Assembly: GCA_903913215.1 (NCBI GenBank)
Contig: CAIWKE010000013.1
Coordinates: 1-64,000, forward strand
From: an uncultured Holophagaceae bacterium
Lineage (GTDB): Bacteria; Acidobacteriota; Holophagae; Holophagales; Holophagaceae
Direction of reading: 5' to 3'
DNA length: 64,000 nucleotides
Part shown: positions 17,209 through 24,904 of the stretch, piece after piece
How positions within the stretch are numbered: position 1 is the stretch's first letter
How the letters are laid out: each line of letters begins with the position of its first letter
The notes under the pieces: model-generated
What the model saw: only the letters and a program-made list of their open reading frames with translations
Told to the model about the DNA's origin: nothing
Database searches by the model: none
Made by a program: the position numbers and the translations under genes

Positions 17209-17838
17209 TTTGCGCGACGCAGGATATTGCGCGGGACATGCTCGGCGGGCCGTTGGCCTACCGGCCTGCCGGACAACCGGTAGGCCAAGGGCCTGCCGAG
17301 CATGTCCGTGGCGATTTCGGGAGCAAAACCGGGCCCCTGTGGTTGTATCAAGGCGCACAGAGACACGCCTGGACGCCCATGGAATCTCGACTAGAATCGC
17401 GATCGCGGGCAACTGCGGCCCGTTTGCGGGACGGATCGTGCCAGGCAGTCTATTGCGAGAATTGCTTGGCAGGCCGTTGGCCTGCCGGCCAGCCGGTTGG
17501 AAACCATCCTGGCGATCCAATCCTGGCGATACCGGGAGCAAAACCGATCTCCTGTGGTTGTATCTAGGCGCACAGCGACACGTCTGGACGCCCATGGAAT
17601 CTCAACTAGAGTCGCGATCGCGTGGGGACTACTGCGGCCCGTTTGCGCGACGGATCGTGCCGGGCAGCCTATTGCGCGACCTGCTTGGCAGACCGTTGGC
17701 CTGCCGGCCAGATAGTTGGACACCATCCTGGCGATCTAATCGTGGCGATATCGGGAGCAAAACCGATCTCCTGCGGTTGTATCTAGGCGCACAGCGACAC
17801 GTCTGGACGCCCATGGAATCTCGACTAGAGTCGCGATG
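17209..17838. repeat. Tandem array of three ~214-219-bp non-coding repeats
   Basis: Three copies begin with TTTGCGCGAC or a variant at 17209, 17423 and 17642. They share the blocks GGTTGTATC...GGCGCACAG and CCCATGGAATCT, and copies 1 and 3 share CGACTAGA near the unit end. Copies 2 and 3 are very similar; copy 1 diverges in its first third. Each unit contains inverted repeats such as GGCAGGCC/GGCCTGCC in copy 2. Both strands are open in several frames, but the spacing changes from 214-215 to 219 bp. A shared block therefore falls in a different reading frame in copy 1 than in copies 2 and 3, which argues against protein coding. An origin, a protein-binding array or a structured RNA are possibilities. 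Confidence 0.75.
17234..17307. repeat. Near-perfect 31-bp inverted repeat within repeat copy 1
   Basis: The arms 17234-17264 and 17277-17307 pair at 29 of 31 positions around a 12-base loop (GGACATGCTCGGC ... GCCGAGCATGTCC). This replaces the shorter hairpin found at the same place in copies 2 and 3. Confidence 0.8.
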
Positions 17839-18093
17839 AAGTGAGGGTTCCTGCCAACCGATTGCGCAGCCACCCTCAGTTCCAGTGACTCACTCCGCCG
17901 ACCTCATACTCGGCTGCATGTGCGATTCAAATATCACCATCCAATCACCGAGAAGTTCGGCGGGAACAAGGGGGACCATAGGGCCTCCGCAAGTTCCTGC
18001 CCGCACGCACTGCTTCATGTCCCAGCTCACGGGCAATAGGTCCCGTGAGCGTAGGGTGCTTATTTCCTTTTCCAGAGCTACTCAGGAGGGCTG
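17839..18093. other. Leader region of the relaxase operon
   Basis: A 255-bp non-coding stretch between the repeat array and the first gene of the mobilisation operon. It holds the candidate oriT hairpin and a GGAGG site before the 18094 start. Confidence 0.45.
18025..18066. other. Candidate origin of transfer (oriT) hairpin
   Basis: A perfect 9-bp inverted repeat, GCTCACGGG (18025-18033) and CCCGTGAGC (18042-18050), has an 8-base loop and is followed by GTAGGGTGCTTATTT. MobF relaxases usually nick a few bases 3' of such a hairpin, and a MobF-like relaxase gene starts about 300 bp downstream. It could instead be an attenuator of the operon. Confidence 0.4.
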
Positions 18094-18354
18094 ATGCCTC
18101 GATCTGACCGCAAGAAACGACCCACGGCTGCCATGCGCGCAGTGGTGAAAGCCATCATTGCCATGAAGGGTCGCGCCTCCAGATCCGTCAAGATTGCAGC
18201 CGACATGACCGGTCCGGCTGCAGACACCTGGCGGCGCCTCTATCAGGCCTCGAAGGGCCTGAATTTCGATGACTCCAGGTTGATAGCACTACTCATGATC
18301 TGTGGTGCCATCGCCGCCGAGAAGGCCCTCCTGGACATGCCCCGGGAGGGTTGA
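18094..18354 (+). CDS. Small basic protein, possible mobilisation accessory
   Basis: A protein of 86 residues with a basic N-terminus (MPRSDRKKRPTAAMRAVVKA) and a hydrophobic helix near the C-terminus (LIALLMICGAIAAEKALL). The ATG is preceded by AGGAGG. The stop codon lies one base before the relaxase start, so the two genes are almost certainly translationally coupled. I recognise no family; DNA binding at oriT, as done by relaxosome accessory proteins, is a guess from position and charge. Confidence 0.55.
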   Translation: MPRSDRKKRPTAAMRAVVKAIIAMKGRASRSVKIAADMTGPAADTWRRLYQASKGLNFDDSRLIALLMICGAIAAEKALLDMPREG

Positions 18355-18355
18355 G

Positions 18356-20266
18356 ATGGACATCATGATGCGGTATCACGACGGCGAAGGGCCGGCCTCA
18401 GTTGAGGGGGTCGTGAACTATGTCGGGACCCACCTACAGCACTCTCAAGAAGCCGGATCATTGCGTTCGCTGCCAGGCTACCTGACCAAGAATGGCAGGG
18501 TCGAACCATTGTTGTATTCCGACATCTGGAAGCTGGTCGGATGGAGCGGCGAGGGCCTACCTCCTGAGTTGCTCATCAAGAACCTTTGCGAGGGAAAGGA
18601 CCTCAGCGGGAAACGCCTCACCAGGGGCAAGAGCATCTTCCGCGCACCCAAGGAACTGGTGGTTTCCTTACCATGCGAGCTGTCTGAGGCCGTGAAGAAC
18701 GACCCCGAGGCGGGCTATGAGATCTTGGTCGAAGTGATCAGGGAAACGATGGCGTCAATCGAGGAAGTAGCAGTCCGCAAGCGCTACGGAATGGGTCGCA
18801 AGGCCAAGCAAAAACCAGCCTCTGGAAGGCCTCTGGCGCTGGGCTACCCCCACGGAGAAAATCGGGCTGGCGAGCCGGACCTCCACGGCCATATCTACGT
18901 CTTTCCTCCCGCCATCGACAGCGAGGGAGCGTGGATGACCTACGACAATACCGAGCACGTGGCCAGGCTTTCAAAGCCGGGTGGAGCCCGAGAGAGAGCT
19001 ACCGATGCTCTCATCGCCATAGCTGCCAGGTATGGCTACATCGTCGAGCTGATACGGGGTAAGGCCGAAGGTTCCGGGCCCCAAGGGGCCAGGGTGACCT
19101 GCCCGGATGGGAGGGTCATAGAGCGGGGGTCGGTCAAGCGAAGCCGAAGGTTGGAGGTTCTCGCGGCCCAGGAGATGGCCCGAGAGTGCGGCGCCGCTCC
19201 CCTCACACGCAGGGAGATCGAGAAGGTCCGCAAGATGACCGGCAGGTTCCCTGCCAAACTGAAGGGTATCAAGCGATCCGACAAGCTTCGCAATAAGCTC
19301 ACAGCCCTGGGCTTCCTGGACCCTGAGGGCCGCATCCATCCCCCCGTTGGCTTCACAGCCGCCTGCCAGACCATGGAGGAAAACATGGCGATCGCCCAGG
19401 TGACCCTGAGCGACCTTCCCTTGCTCCCTGGTGCCTCGACGGCTGCTGAGGGAATCAAGGAAAAGCGGAAGGCCCTAAGGGCCCAGGTGCCTGGCGTGGA
19501 ACCGAACACGAACCAGGCCCGTATCCGCTGGACGTCCACCTACGATCGGGTCCTTGAACTGGTGGCCTCCTACCCCGAGGGCCTGACCACCGATGACCTT
19601 GACCAACCCACCCGGGACAATCTGTCAAAGCTGAAACGGGCTGGCATCCTGCGGGGTGTCAAGACCCATGGCCGCATGCACTACACGCTGGGTCCTGAGG
19701 GCGAAGAGCGACTCGCCCGAGGTCGCCAGGAGCAGGCCGAGGTCGAGACCCTAGTGGCTAGGATCGCCCATCAGGCCATGGTAGGTTCGGGCTCTCCGGG
19801 GCAGGTCCGAGGCCGCCTTGAGATGCTCGGTATCCAGACGAACCCCCCGCTCGGGCGATTCGAAATCGGGGCGGTGGGTCGGGTGGTTGAGGACCCGGAA
19901 CTGGTTGCGAGCACCGGTATCCAGGCCACCACAGATACCCTTCCCGACCACCCCTGGTGGGAGAGGTGGTGGATGAGATTCCATAAGCTTCCGGAGGTAC
20001 TCAAACGGGCCATCATGCAGCCCCTGGAGGTCATGGAGCGCTGGTCCCAGGAGGTAGGCCGTATGGCCGCCGAGACCGTCGATGCGGAGTCCAAGTCACG
20101 GGCAGTGGCTAAAGCGAAGGCTGGGAAAATGACAGCAGCTCCTGACAGGTCCGGGAAGGATCAAGCGCAACACAAGGTGTCCGAGCCTCAAACGAAACCA
20201 TTACGCCGGGCACAGCCCCCGGCATCACCAGATGGAGGTGTGGGAAATGGTCGACAGATCAAATGA
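18356..20266 (+). CDS. MobF/TrwC-like HUH relaxase lacking the helicase domain
   Basis: A protein of 636 residues. The N-terminal ~230 residues match the TrwC layout: an early Tyr in PGYLTKNG (candidate nucleophile), a FRAPKELVVSL block equivalent to FSAPKSVSL, and HGENRAGEPDLHGHIYVF equivalent to the three-His metal site (H-x-x-S-R-x-x-D-P-x-L-H-T-H). TrwC and TraI continue into an SF1 helicase with Walker motifs, which is absent here. Instead a winged-helix-like segment follows (TYDRVLELVASYPEGLTTDD ... GILRGVKTHGRMHYTLGPEG, about residues 395-455), then a basic tail. The start at 18356 has GGGAGGG upstream; the frame extends to 18302 but overlaps the previous gene. It probably nicks and carries the element's DNA, or starts its replication. 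Confidence 0.7.
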   Translation: MDIMMRYHDGEGPASVEGVVNYVGTHLQHSQEAGSLRSLPGYLTKNGRVEPLLYSDIWKLVGWSGEGLPPELLIKNLCEGKDLSGKRLTRGKSIFRAPKELVVSLPCELSEAVKNDPEAGYEILVEVIRETMASIEEVAVRKRYGMGRKAKQKPASGRPLALGYPHGENRAGEPDLHGHIYVFPPAIDSEGAWMTYDNTEHVARLSKPGGARERATDALIAIAARYGYIVELIRGKAEGSGPQGARVTCPDGRVIERGSVKRSRRLEVLAAQEMARECGAAPLTRREIEKVRKMTGRFPAKLKGIKRSDKLRNKLTALGFLDPEGRIHPPVGFTAACQTMEENMAIAQVTLSDLPLLPGASTAAEGIKEKRKALRAQVPGVEPNTNQARIRWTSTYDRVLELVASYPEGLTTDDLDQPTRDNLSKLKRAGILRGVKTHGRMHYTLGPEGEERLARGRQEQAEVETLVARIAHQAMVGSGSPGQVRGRLEMLGIQTNPPLGRFEIGAVGRVVEDPELVASTGIQATTDTLPDHPWWERWWMRFHKLPEVLKRAIMQPLEVMERWSQEVGRMAAETVDAESKSRAVAKAKAGKMTAAPDRSGKDQAQHKVSEPQTKPLRRAQPPASPDGGVGNGRQIK

Positions 20267-21011
20267 GGGTCCGTGTTGGGCGGAGAGCAGCATAAGAACC
20301 GCCCCGAATGATTGGGCCTTTCAACTTATTGGAGAACGCCTACCAAGCTGGATGGAGGGCAGCCAAGGGAAATGGAGCGATATGCGGCGAGCTTTAATCC
20401 CACGGTTCAACCGGTGGGTCAGGGCAGATCACCTCTCAGAACGGGAGAACATCAAATCAGAAATTCCAAGTCTGGAACAAGCGCTTCGTGGCCGTGCTCG
20501 GAACCATCCCATGGGATTCAACTGGGTTGGTACCCAGGAGGAGCTGGAGGCGGTCTACCCCCTACCCCAACCAAGGGAAAACTACCGCTTCATCCTGAAG
20601 GCGGGTATCGAAGCGGCGGACAGGAAGGACCGAGCATGCCTCATATCAACCACAGGATGCGCCACATTGATCATCGAGCAATTCAATGGTGGGGGCCGAG
20701 GTGAAGCCCCGCCCGCTCCGGTTTGCCCGGACCTGACCTACTGGGTCGCCAAGGTCCAGTCAGACAAGGGATTCAGCCTCATGGTGCTCACGACCGACAA
20801 GAAAGCCGAAGTGAACCTCGCTCGGCCCGGCCTAGTGACCGTCTGGGCCCACGGCCTGGAGACAACCCTGACCCTGCTGGTGGCGGCCGCGCAGTTGGAT
20901 CCGGGGGACGAACGGTTGGGCCACGTCATCACCTACTGTCAACACCACGGACTCCTCCTCCCTGCTTTCCGTCCGTCCGAATCTCAGAGTGCGAGGACCG
21001 CTCACGACTGA
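20247..21011 (+). CDS. Hypothetical protein of the mobile element
   Basis: A protein of 254 residues of unknown family. The start at 20247 is set by GGAGG eight bases upstream; an ATG at 20232 lies at the edge of that site and is less likely. It overlaps the 3' end of the relaxase gene by 20 bp, so it belongs to the same operon. It is soluble, with a conserved-looking middle (NHPMGFNWVGTQEELEAVYP) and a C-terminal half rich in beta-like segments. No nuclease or ATPase motif is visible. Confidence 0.6.
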   Translation: MVDRSNEGPCWAESSIRTAPNDWAFQLIGERLPSWMEGSQGKWSDMRRALIPRFNRWVRADHLSERENIKSEIPSLEQALRGRARNHPMGFNWVGTQEELEAVYPLPQPRENYRFILKAGIEAADRKDRACLISTTGCATLIIEQFNGGGRGEAPPAPVCPDLTYWVAKVQSDKGFSLMVLTTDKKAEVNLARPGLVTVWAHGLETTLTLLVAAAQLDPGDERLGHVITYCQHHGLLLPAFRPSESQSARTAHD

Positions 21012-21126
21012 CTTTCGGGCCAAAGTGAATGCCTCAACTGGGTGTGTGACAAACCTCAGCATTTGCCCTGCAACCTAAGGGGCTGAACCTTCGGGGGCCC
21101 TGAGTCCTGGTCAGGGGTGCAGGTCC

Positions 21127-22464
21127 CTACCTCTTCTTGGTTACCAAGGAGGCGATGTTTTCGTCCTGGTGGATCCCCAGCTTGGGCGCCAGCGCCCGAA
21201 TCGAGTCAGCCATGGCCGAAGGCGCGAGATGCCCGTAGTGTTTCTCCACCATACGGGTGTCGGTATGCCCCAGCTGCGCCGCTACGAACGCAAGAGGCAC
21301 CCCGTTGTTGATCAACCCCGATGCGTGGGTGTGCCGCAGCTCGTGGAAGCAGAGCGGCTCAAGTTTCGCAGCCTCACAGGCCAGGTTCATCTCCCGCGCC
21401 TGCTCCGACTTGCGCCAGGCGCGCTTCAGCTTTGGGCTCTTGGCGTTCCGGGTCTCGTTTGAGGTCCGCAGGAACAGGGGCTCATCGCTGATCCGCCCAA
21501 CCGTGATTGACTGGAAGAACCCCTGCCCCTCATCGGTGAGCACAGCGTAGCGGGCCTTCTTGCTCATCTTTGAGGGCCCGATGCGGACCTTGCCGAGGGC
21601 CGCATCGAAGTCGGAGACCACGAGTCCGGCCAGCTCCCCAAAGCGGGCTCCGGTGAAGAGCGCTCCCTGGACCAGGAGCCGGAAATCCGGCGAGCAGACG
21701 TTCACCAACCGCTGAGCCTCCTCAGGAGTCAGGAAGCGCAACCTTGTGCTCTCAACCTCCTCAAATGCCTGGGCCTCGCGCCAGGCCTCGGCACTCACGC
21801 GAGTAAGGCCCTTGTGCTTTGCGAAGTTCAGAAGGGCCTTCAGGACCGTGAGCACCCGATTTGAGGAAGAGCGCCGCGCCAACTTCTCCTCAGGGGTAGT
21901 AGGTGCCTCCCGGTAAGCGACCTCCGCCCCCTTCTTGGCACGCACGCGAGCGGGCTTCTTGGAAAGCTCTGAGTGCCACTTCTCGATCATGCCTTGGGTG
22001 AGATCGACCACTTCCATCGCACCGAAGGTTGGAAGGATGTGGGCCTCGGCTGTGATGCGGGTGGATCCGAGACCCTTCATGCCCCGGCGCTCCGCATCCA
22101 CCGCGTAGGCCTCCCAGGCCTGCTTCACCGTCAGTGGACCCACCCGGCGGACCTCACCCCGAGCGCTGGAGCGCATCTCCTCGAACCAGATGCGCGCCTT
22201 GGCCTGGGCTTGGGCGTAGGTGAGTACATCCCGGTCATCGGCTTCGGAATAGTCATCGGCCGTGCCGAGGGTGGTCTGGAACTTCTTCTTCGCCCGAGAG
22301 TCGTAGAACCGTGCGCACCAGTTACCCGAGCCACCGAGTTTGGCTGGGTAGTAACCCAGCGCCTCACCTTTGGCGAGCGTCGTCCAATACGGTTCCTTCC
22401 GGCCGGGAAGTTTCAGCCTGGAGGTCCGGGAGTCGAGTTTCCCGCTGGGCTTGTTCCTGACCAC
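21127..22464 (-). CDS. Tyrosine recombinase (phage-type integrase)
   Basis: A protein of 445 residues that integrates and excises the element by strand exchange through a covalent phosphotyrosine. Visible catalytic residues are Arg in GALFTGARFGELAGL (about 275), HELRHTHAS (His-x-x-Arg, about 383) and LGHTDTRMVEKHYGH (His and the nucleophilic Tyr, about 416). The N-terminal part has an SAM-like core-binding region and a long arm-binding segment. The start is GTG at 22464 with GGAGGAGGG six bases upstream. It lies just inside the tRNA-Glu attachment site, the usual position for tRNA-targeting integrases. Confidence 0.95.
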   Translation of the reverse strand: MVRNKPSGKLDSRTSRLKLPGRKEPYWTTLAKGEALGYYPAKLGGSGNWCARFYDSRAKKKFQTTLGTADDYSEADDRDVLTYAQAQAKARIWFEEMRSSARGEVRRVGPLTVKQAWEAYAVDAERRGMKGLGSTRITAEAHILPTFGAMEVVDLTQGMIEKWHSELSKKPARVRAKKGAEVAYREAPTTPEEKLARRSSSNRVLTVLKALLNFAKHKGLTRVSAEAWREAQAFEEVESTRLRFLTPEEAQRLVNVCSPDFRLLVQGALFTGARFGELAGLVVSDFDAALGKVRIGPSKMSKKARYAVLTDEGQGFFQSITVGRISDEPLFLRTSNETRNAKSPKLKRAWRKSEQAREMNLACEAAKLEPLCFHELRHTHASGLINNGVPLAFVAAQLGHTDTRMVEKHYGHLAPSAMADSIRALAPKLGIHQDENIASLVTKKR

Positions 22465-22484
22465 GGTGTCCCTCCTCCAAAATC

Positions 22485-22517
22485 ATCCGGAAATTATCCG
22501 GAAATTATCCGGAAAAG
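22485..22517. repeat. Three tandem 11-bp direct repeats upstream of int
   Basis: ATCCGGAAATT at 22485-22495 and 22496-22506 is followed by ATCCGGAAAAG at 22507-22517, each containing TCCGGA. They lie 20-53 bp before the integrase start, so they may be integrase or excisionase arm sites, or an operator. Confidence 0.75.
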
Positions 22518-22621
22518 CCGTCGGCAGACGTCTATGGACATCAGTAAACCAAAATCAGCTAAATAAAGCAATTATTTGATGTTGTTTTTTCAAGAAACGG
22601 CCATTTGAGCGTTTATTATCT

Positions 22622-22667
22622 CCCTTTCACGGCGGTAACACGGGTTCAAATCCCGTTAGCCCTACCA
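22622..22667 (+). other. attR: tRNA-Glu(TTC) 3' half, right border of the island
   Basis: The sequence starts inside an anticodon loop (CTTTCAC, anticodon TTC) and continues with the GGCGG anticodon stem strand, a TAACA variable loop, a T-arm (ACGGG TTCAAAT CCCGT), an acceptor strand and CCA. Upstream, the D-arm and 5' acceptor strand are missing. The intact gene should lie at the left end of the element, outside the window. A strong terminator follows directly, showing that this is the original chromosomal 3' end. Confidence 0.85.
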
Positions 22668-22668
22668 G

Positions 22669-22702
22669 AAAACCCACTGAGAAATCAGTGGGTTTTGTTT
22701 TT
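22669..22702 (+). terminator. Rho-independent terminator of the tRNA-Glu gene
   Basis: A perfect 12-bp stem (AAAACCCACTGA / TCAGTGGGTTTT) with a GAAA loop is followed by GTTTTT. Confidence 0.9.
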
Positions 22703-22751
22703 CAGAGACTGACGTTCTCCCCATAAATGAGTCCATTCATCATGGGGAGCC

Positions 22752-24755
22752 CTACTCCTCCGAGCTCACAGGAATCTCGTCCTTCAGCTCCTCCTCGGGT
22801 GTGACTCGTTTGGTGACCTGGCTCGGGTTGAACCGAAGCGTCTCCGCCTCTGCCGCGTGGAACCCTTCGTCGTCGAGCACGCCGGTGGTGTGGAGCTTTT
22901 CGAGCAGGTCCTGCACCCGAGCTTCCCAGGCGGGGGTGAGGGCGCCGCGCCTCAGGTACATTTCGTAGCGCACCGGGTTCGGGATCACGGTGGCGAGCAT
23001 GACCGCCTCCTTGGGGCTCAGGGCGCGGGCATCCTTGCCGAACCAGTGCTGGGCGGCCTCGCCGATCCCATTCACGCCGTCCCCCCACTCGGCTAGGTTG
23101 AGGTAGATCTCAAGGATCCGGCGCTTGCCCACGGCCGCCTCCAGCGCGAGGGTCGCCAGTGCCTCCTTGGCCTTGCGCGAGAGGGTTCGGTCGCGGGACA
23201 GGAAAAGATTCTTGGCGAGCTGCTGGGTGAGGGTGGAGGCTCCGCGCAGTCGGCCCCCATTGGACAGGGCTTCTTGGACTTCGAACAGGTCGAACCCCTT
23301 GTGCCCGTAGAAGCCGCCATCCTCGCTTTCGAGCACCGCGCGCACCAAGTGGCTCGGAAGCTCGCCCAGCGGCACAAAGGCAGGGTTCTCCGGGCCGATG
23401 GTCACTCGCCGCGTGCCGCCCCGCAGAAGGGGCGCCTCGTAGACGAAGGGGCGCGCCAGATCGGATTCGCCGGGGGCCGGTGCAGGCACCAGGTGGCTCG
23501 GGTCAATCTCTCCATCGAGCTGCCATTCGGTTGATTGGTGAAGGGGGCCGGCGATGGTGAGTGTGCCTGCGAGGAAGCCCCTGAGCCCCGGAGCAGCGCG
23601 CGGAGGCGCGAGCGTCGGGGGGAGCACCGCGCCGAGCGCCACCCAGTCCACCGCGTTCGCCCGGAACGCGAGCTTGAAGTGGGGATCCCGCAGCCCCGTG
23701 ACCAGGAGTGCGACCTTCAGGGCGACCCGACCCGCATCATCCAGGGCCACCGTCGCATCGGCCAGTTCCACCGTGTGCGAGGCGGCATCCCAGTGCACGC
23801 GACCCGCGGCGTGGAGCGAGAGCGGGCCCACTGGCTCGGGCGCGAGCCGCGCCGCGAAAAGCGCAATATTGTGCGTGGCAAGGGAGAGCCGACCCTCGCC
23901 CTGGGAGAAGGTCTCAAGGTTCGGTGCCTCGAAAGTGAGATCGACCGCGCCGGCTCGAATCTCGAAGGGGAGGCCTCTACGCAGGCTTGCCGGGAGCGCC
24001 TCGGCGCCCAGCCCGTGGAGCCTGGCCTGAAGTGAGCCAGGCCCGCCACCCCAGGTGGCCTCGAGCGCGCCCCTCGCAGGCCCTGGACCTTCGGTCGAGA
24101 CCGAGACGTGGGTGCGCTCCCCCTGACGGTCGAGCTGAATGCGTCCGGCCAAGGGCCCCCACACCATGGGCGGCCGCCCCGACGGCGCGCGATCGAGGCT
24201 CACCTCCAACCCGGAAAAGGCCACCACCGGCGGCGCGGTGGCGTGGCGACCCGCCGCCGAGCTGGGGGTCTGCAGCGAGTTTGGGCGGAGGGCTCGCGCG
24301 AGGTCAGCAAACCGCGCCCCCTGCCGATCCACCTGGACGTGCACGCCCGTGAGGGTGACGACCCCAGGCTCCAGGTGACCCCCGAGGAGGCGCCACAGAC
24401 GGGGTCGAACGCTGACCCGATCGACCACCAGCAATGGCGTGCTGTCCTCGGGAGGATCGATGCGGATCGGTCCCAGCACCAGCCGGAACGCCGCATCGAT
24501 GCCGACAGGGCCCTCCAGGCGGGCGGCTGGCAGCCGGGTTGCGAGCTCGGCGACGGCACGTTCGTGGAGCGCGCGCCGGACGGGGGCAGAGCGGAGCAGC
24601 AGCTGGGCGCCAAGGTAGAGGATGGCTCCCTGGAGCAGCACCGCGCCGACCGCGACCCACCGCCACTGGGCGCGAGCCAGGTGCCCCGCCTGTTGCAGCG
24701 GGCCCGGGCCTTCAAGCTGAAGGTGAGGTGATTGAAGAGAAGGGGTATGGGGCAC
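22752..24755 (-). CDS. Membrane-anchored GT51 peptidoglycan glycosyltransferase with AsmA-like N-terminal region
   Basis: A protein of 667 residues. A transmembrane segment at about 30-55 (WVAVGAVLLQGAILYLGAQL) is followed by a ~400-residue beta-rich region with AsmA-like features (an LRL...GP-RID pattern, VDRVSVRPRLWRLLGG). A GT51 glycosyltransferase domain starts near 440. It has ESEDGGFYGHKGFD with the catalytic Glu, the second motif RGASTLTQQLAKNLFL, and KRRILEIYLNLAEWG. There is no transpeptidase domain, so it is a monofunctional MtgA-type polymerase of lipid II glycan chains, about 400 residues longer than MtgA. It is divergent from a class A PBP gene. The start is GTG with no clear ribosome binding site. 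Confidence 0.88.
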   Translation of the reverse strand: MPHTPSLQSPHLQLEGPGPLQQAGHLARAQWRWVAVGAVLLQGAILYLGAQLLLRSAPVRRALHERAVAELATRLPAARLEGPVGIDAAFRLVLGPIRIDPPEDSTPLLVVDRVSVRPRLWRLLGGHLEPGVVTLTGVHVQVDRQGARFADLARALRPNSLQTPSSAAGRHATAPPVVAFSGLEVSLDRAPSGRPPMVWGPLAGRIQLDRQGERTHVSVSTEGPGPARGALEATWGGGPGSLQARLHGLGAEALPASLRRGLPFEIRAGAVDLTFEAPNLETFSQGEGRLSLATHNIALFAARLAPEPVGPLSLHAAGRVHWDAASHTVELADATVALDDAGRVALKVALLVTGLRDPHFKLAFRANAVDWVALGAVLPPTLAPPRAAPGLRGFLAGTLTIAGPLHQSTEWQLDGEIDPSHLVPAPAPGESDLARPFVYEAPLLRGGTRRVTIGPENPAFVPLGELPSHLVRAVLESEDGGFYGHKGFDLFEVQEALSNGGRLRGASTLTQQLAKNLFLSRDRTLSRKAKEALATLALEAAVGKRRILEIYLNLAEWGDGVNGIGEAAQHWFGKDARALSPKEAVMLATVIPNPVRYEMYLRRGALTPAWEARVQDLLEKLHTTGVLDDEGFHAAEAETLRFNPSQVTKRVTPEEELKDEIPVSSEE

Positions 24756-24904
24756 GAGATTCTACTAGTGAGGGAGCAGAGAAACGACAGACCAAGGGGC
24801 GGAAGGGTCTCAGTCCATGCTGAGGCCGAAGGTGGGGCGACGCTGGCCATCCGACTTTCCAGCGAAGCTATCCGCCAGCTGCAAGCAGGGTTCAGAATAC
24901 CAAC

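Noticed and set aside
17209-17838. CRISPR array.
   Set aside because: The unit is about 217 bp, without short repeats and unique spacers, and no cas genes are nearby.
17186-17839. Long open frames on both strands through the repeat array, as possible repeat proteins.
   Set aside because: The unit spacing changes by 4-5 bp between copies, so the same block is read in different frames. All frames are open only because the sequence has few stop triplets.
22622-22667. A complete functional tRNA-Glu gene at this site.
   Set aside because: The 5' half (acceptor strand, D-arm and 5' anticodon stem) is missing; upstream sequence does not fold as a tRNA.
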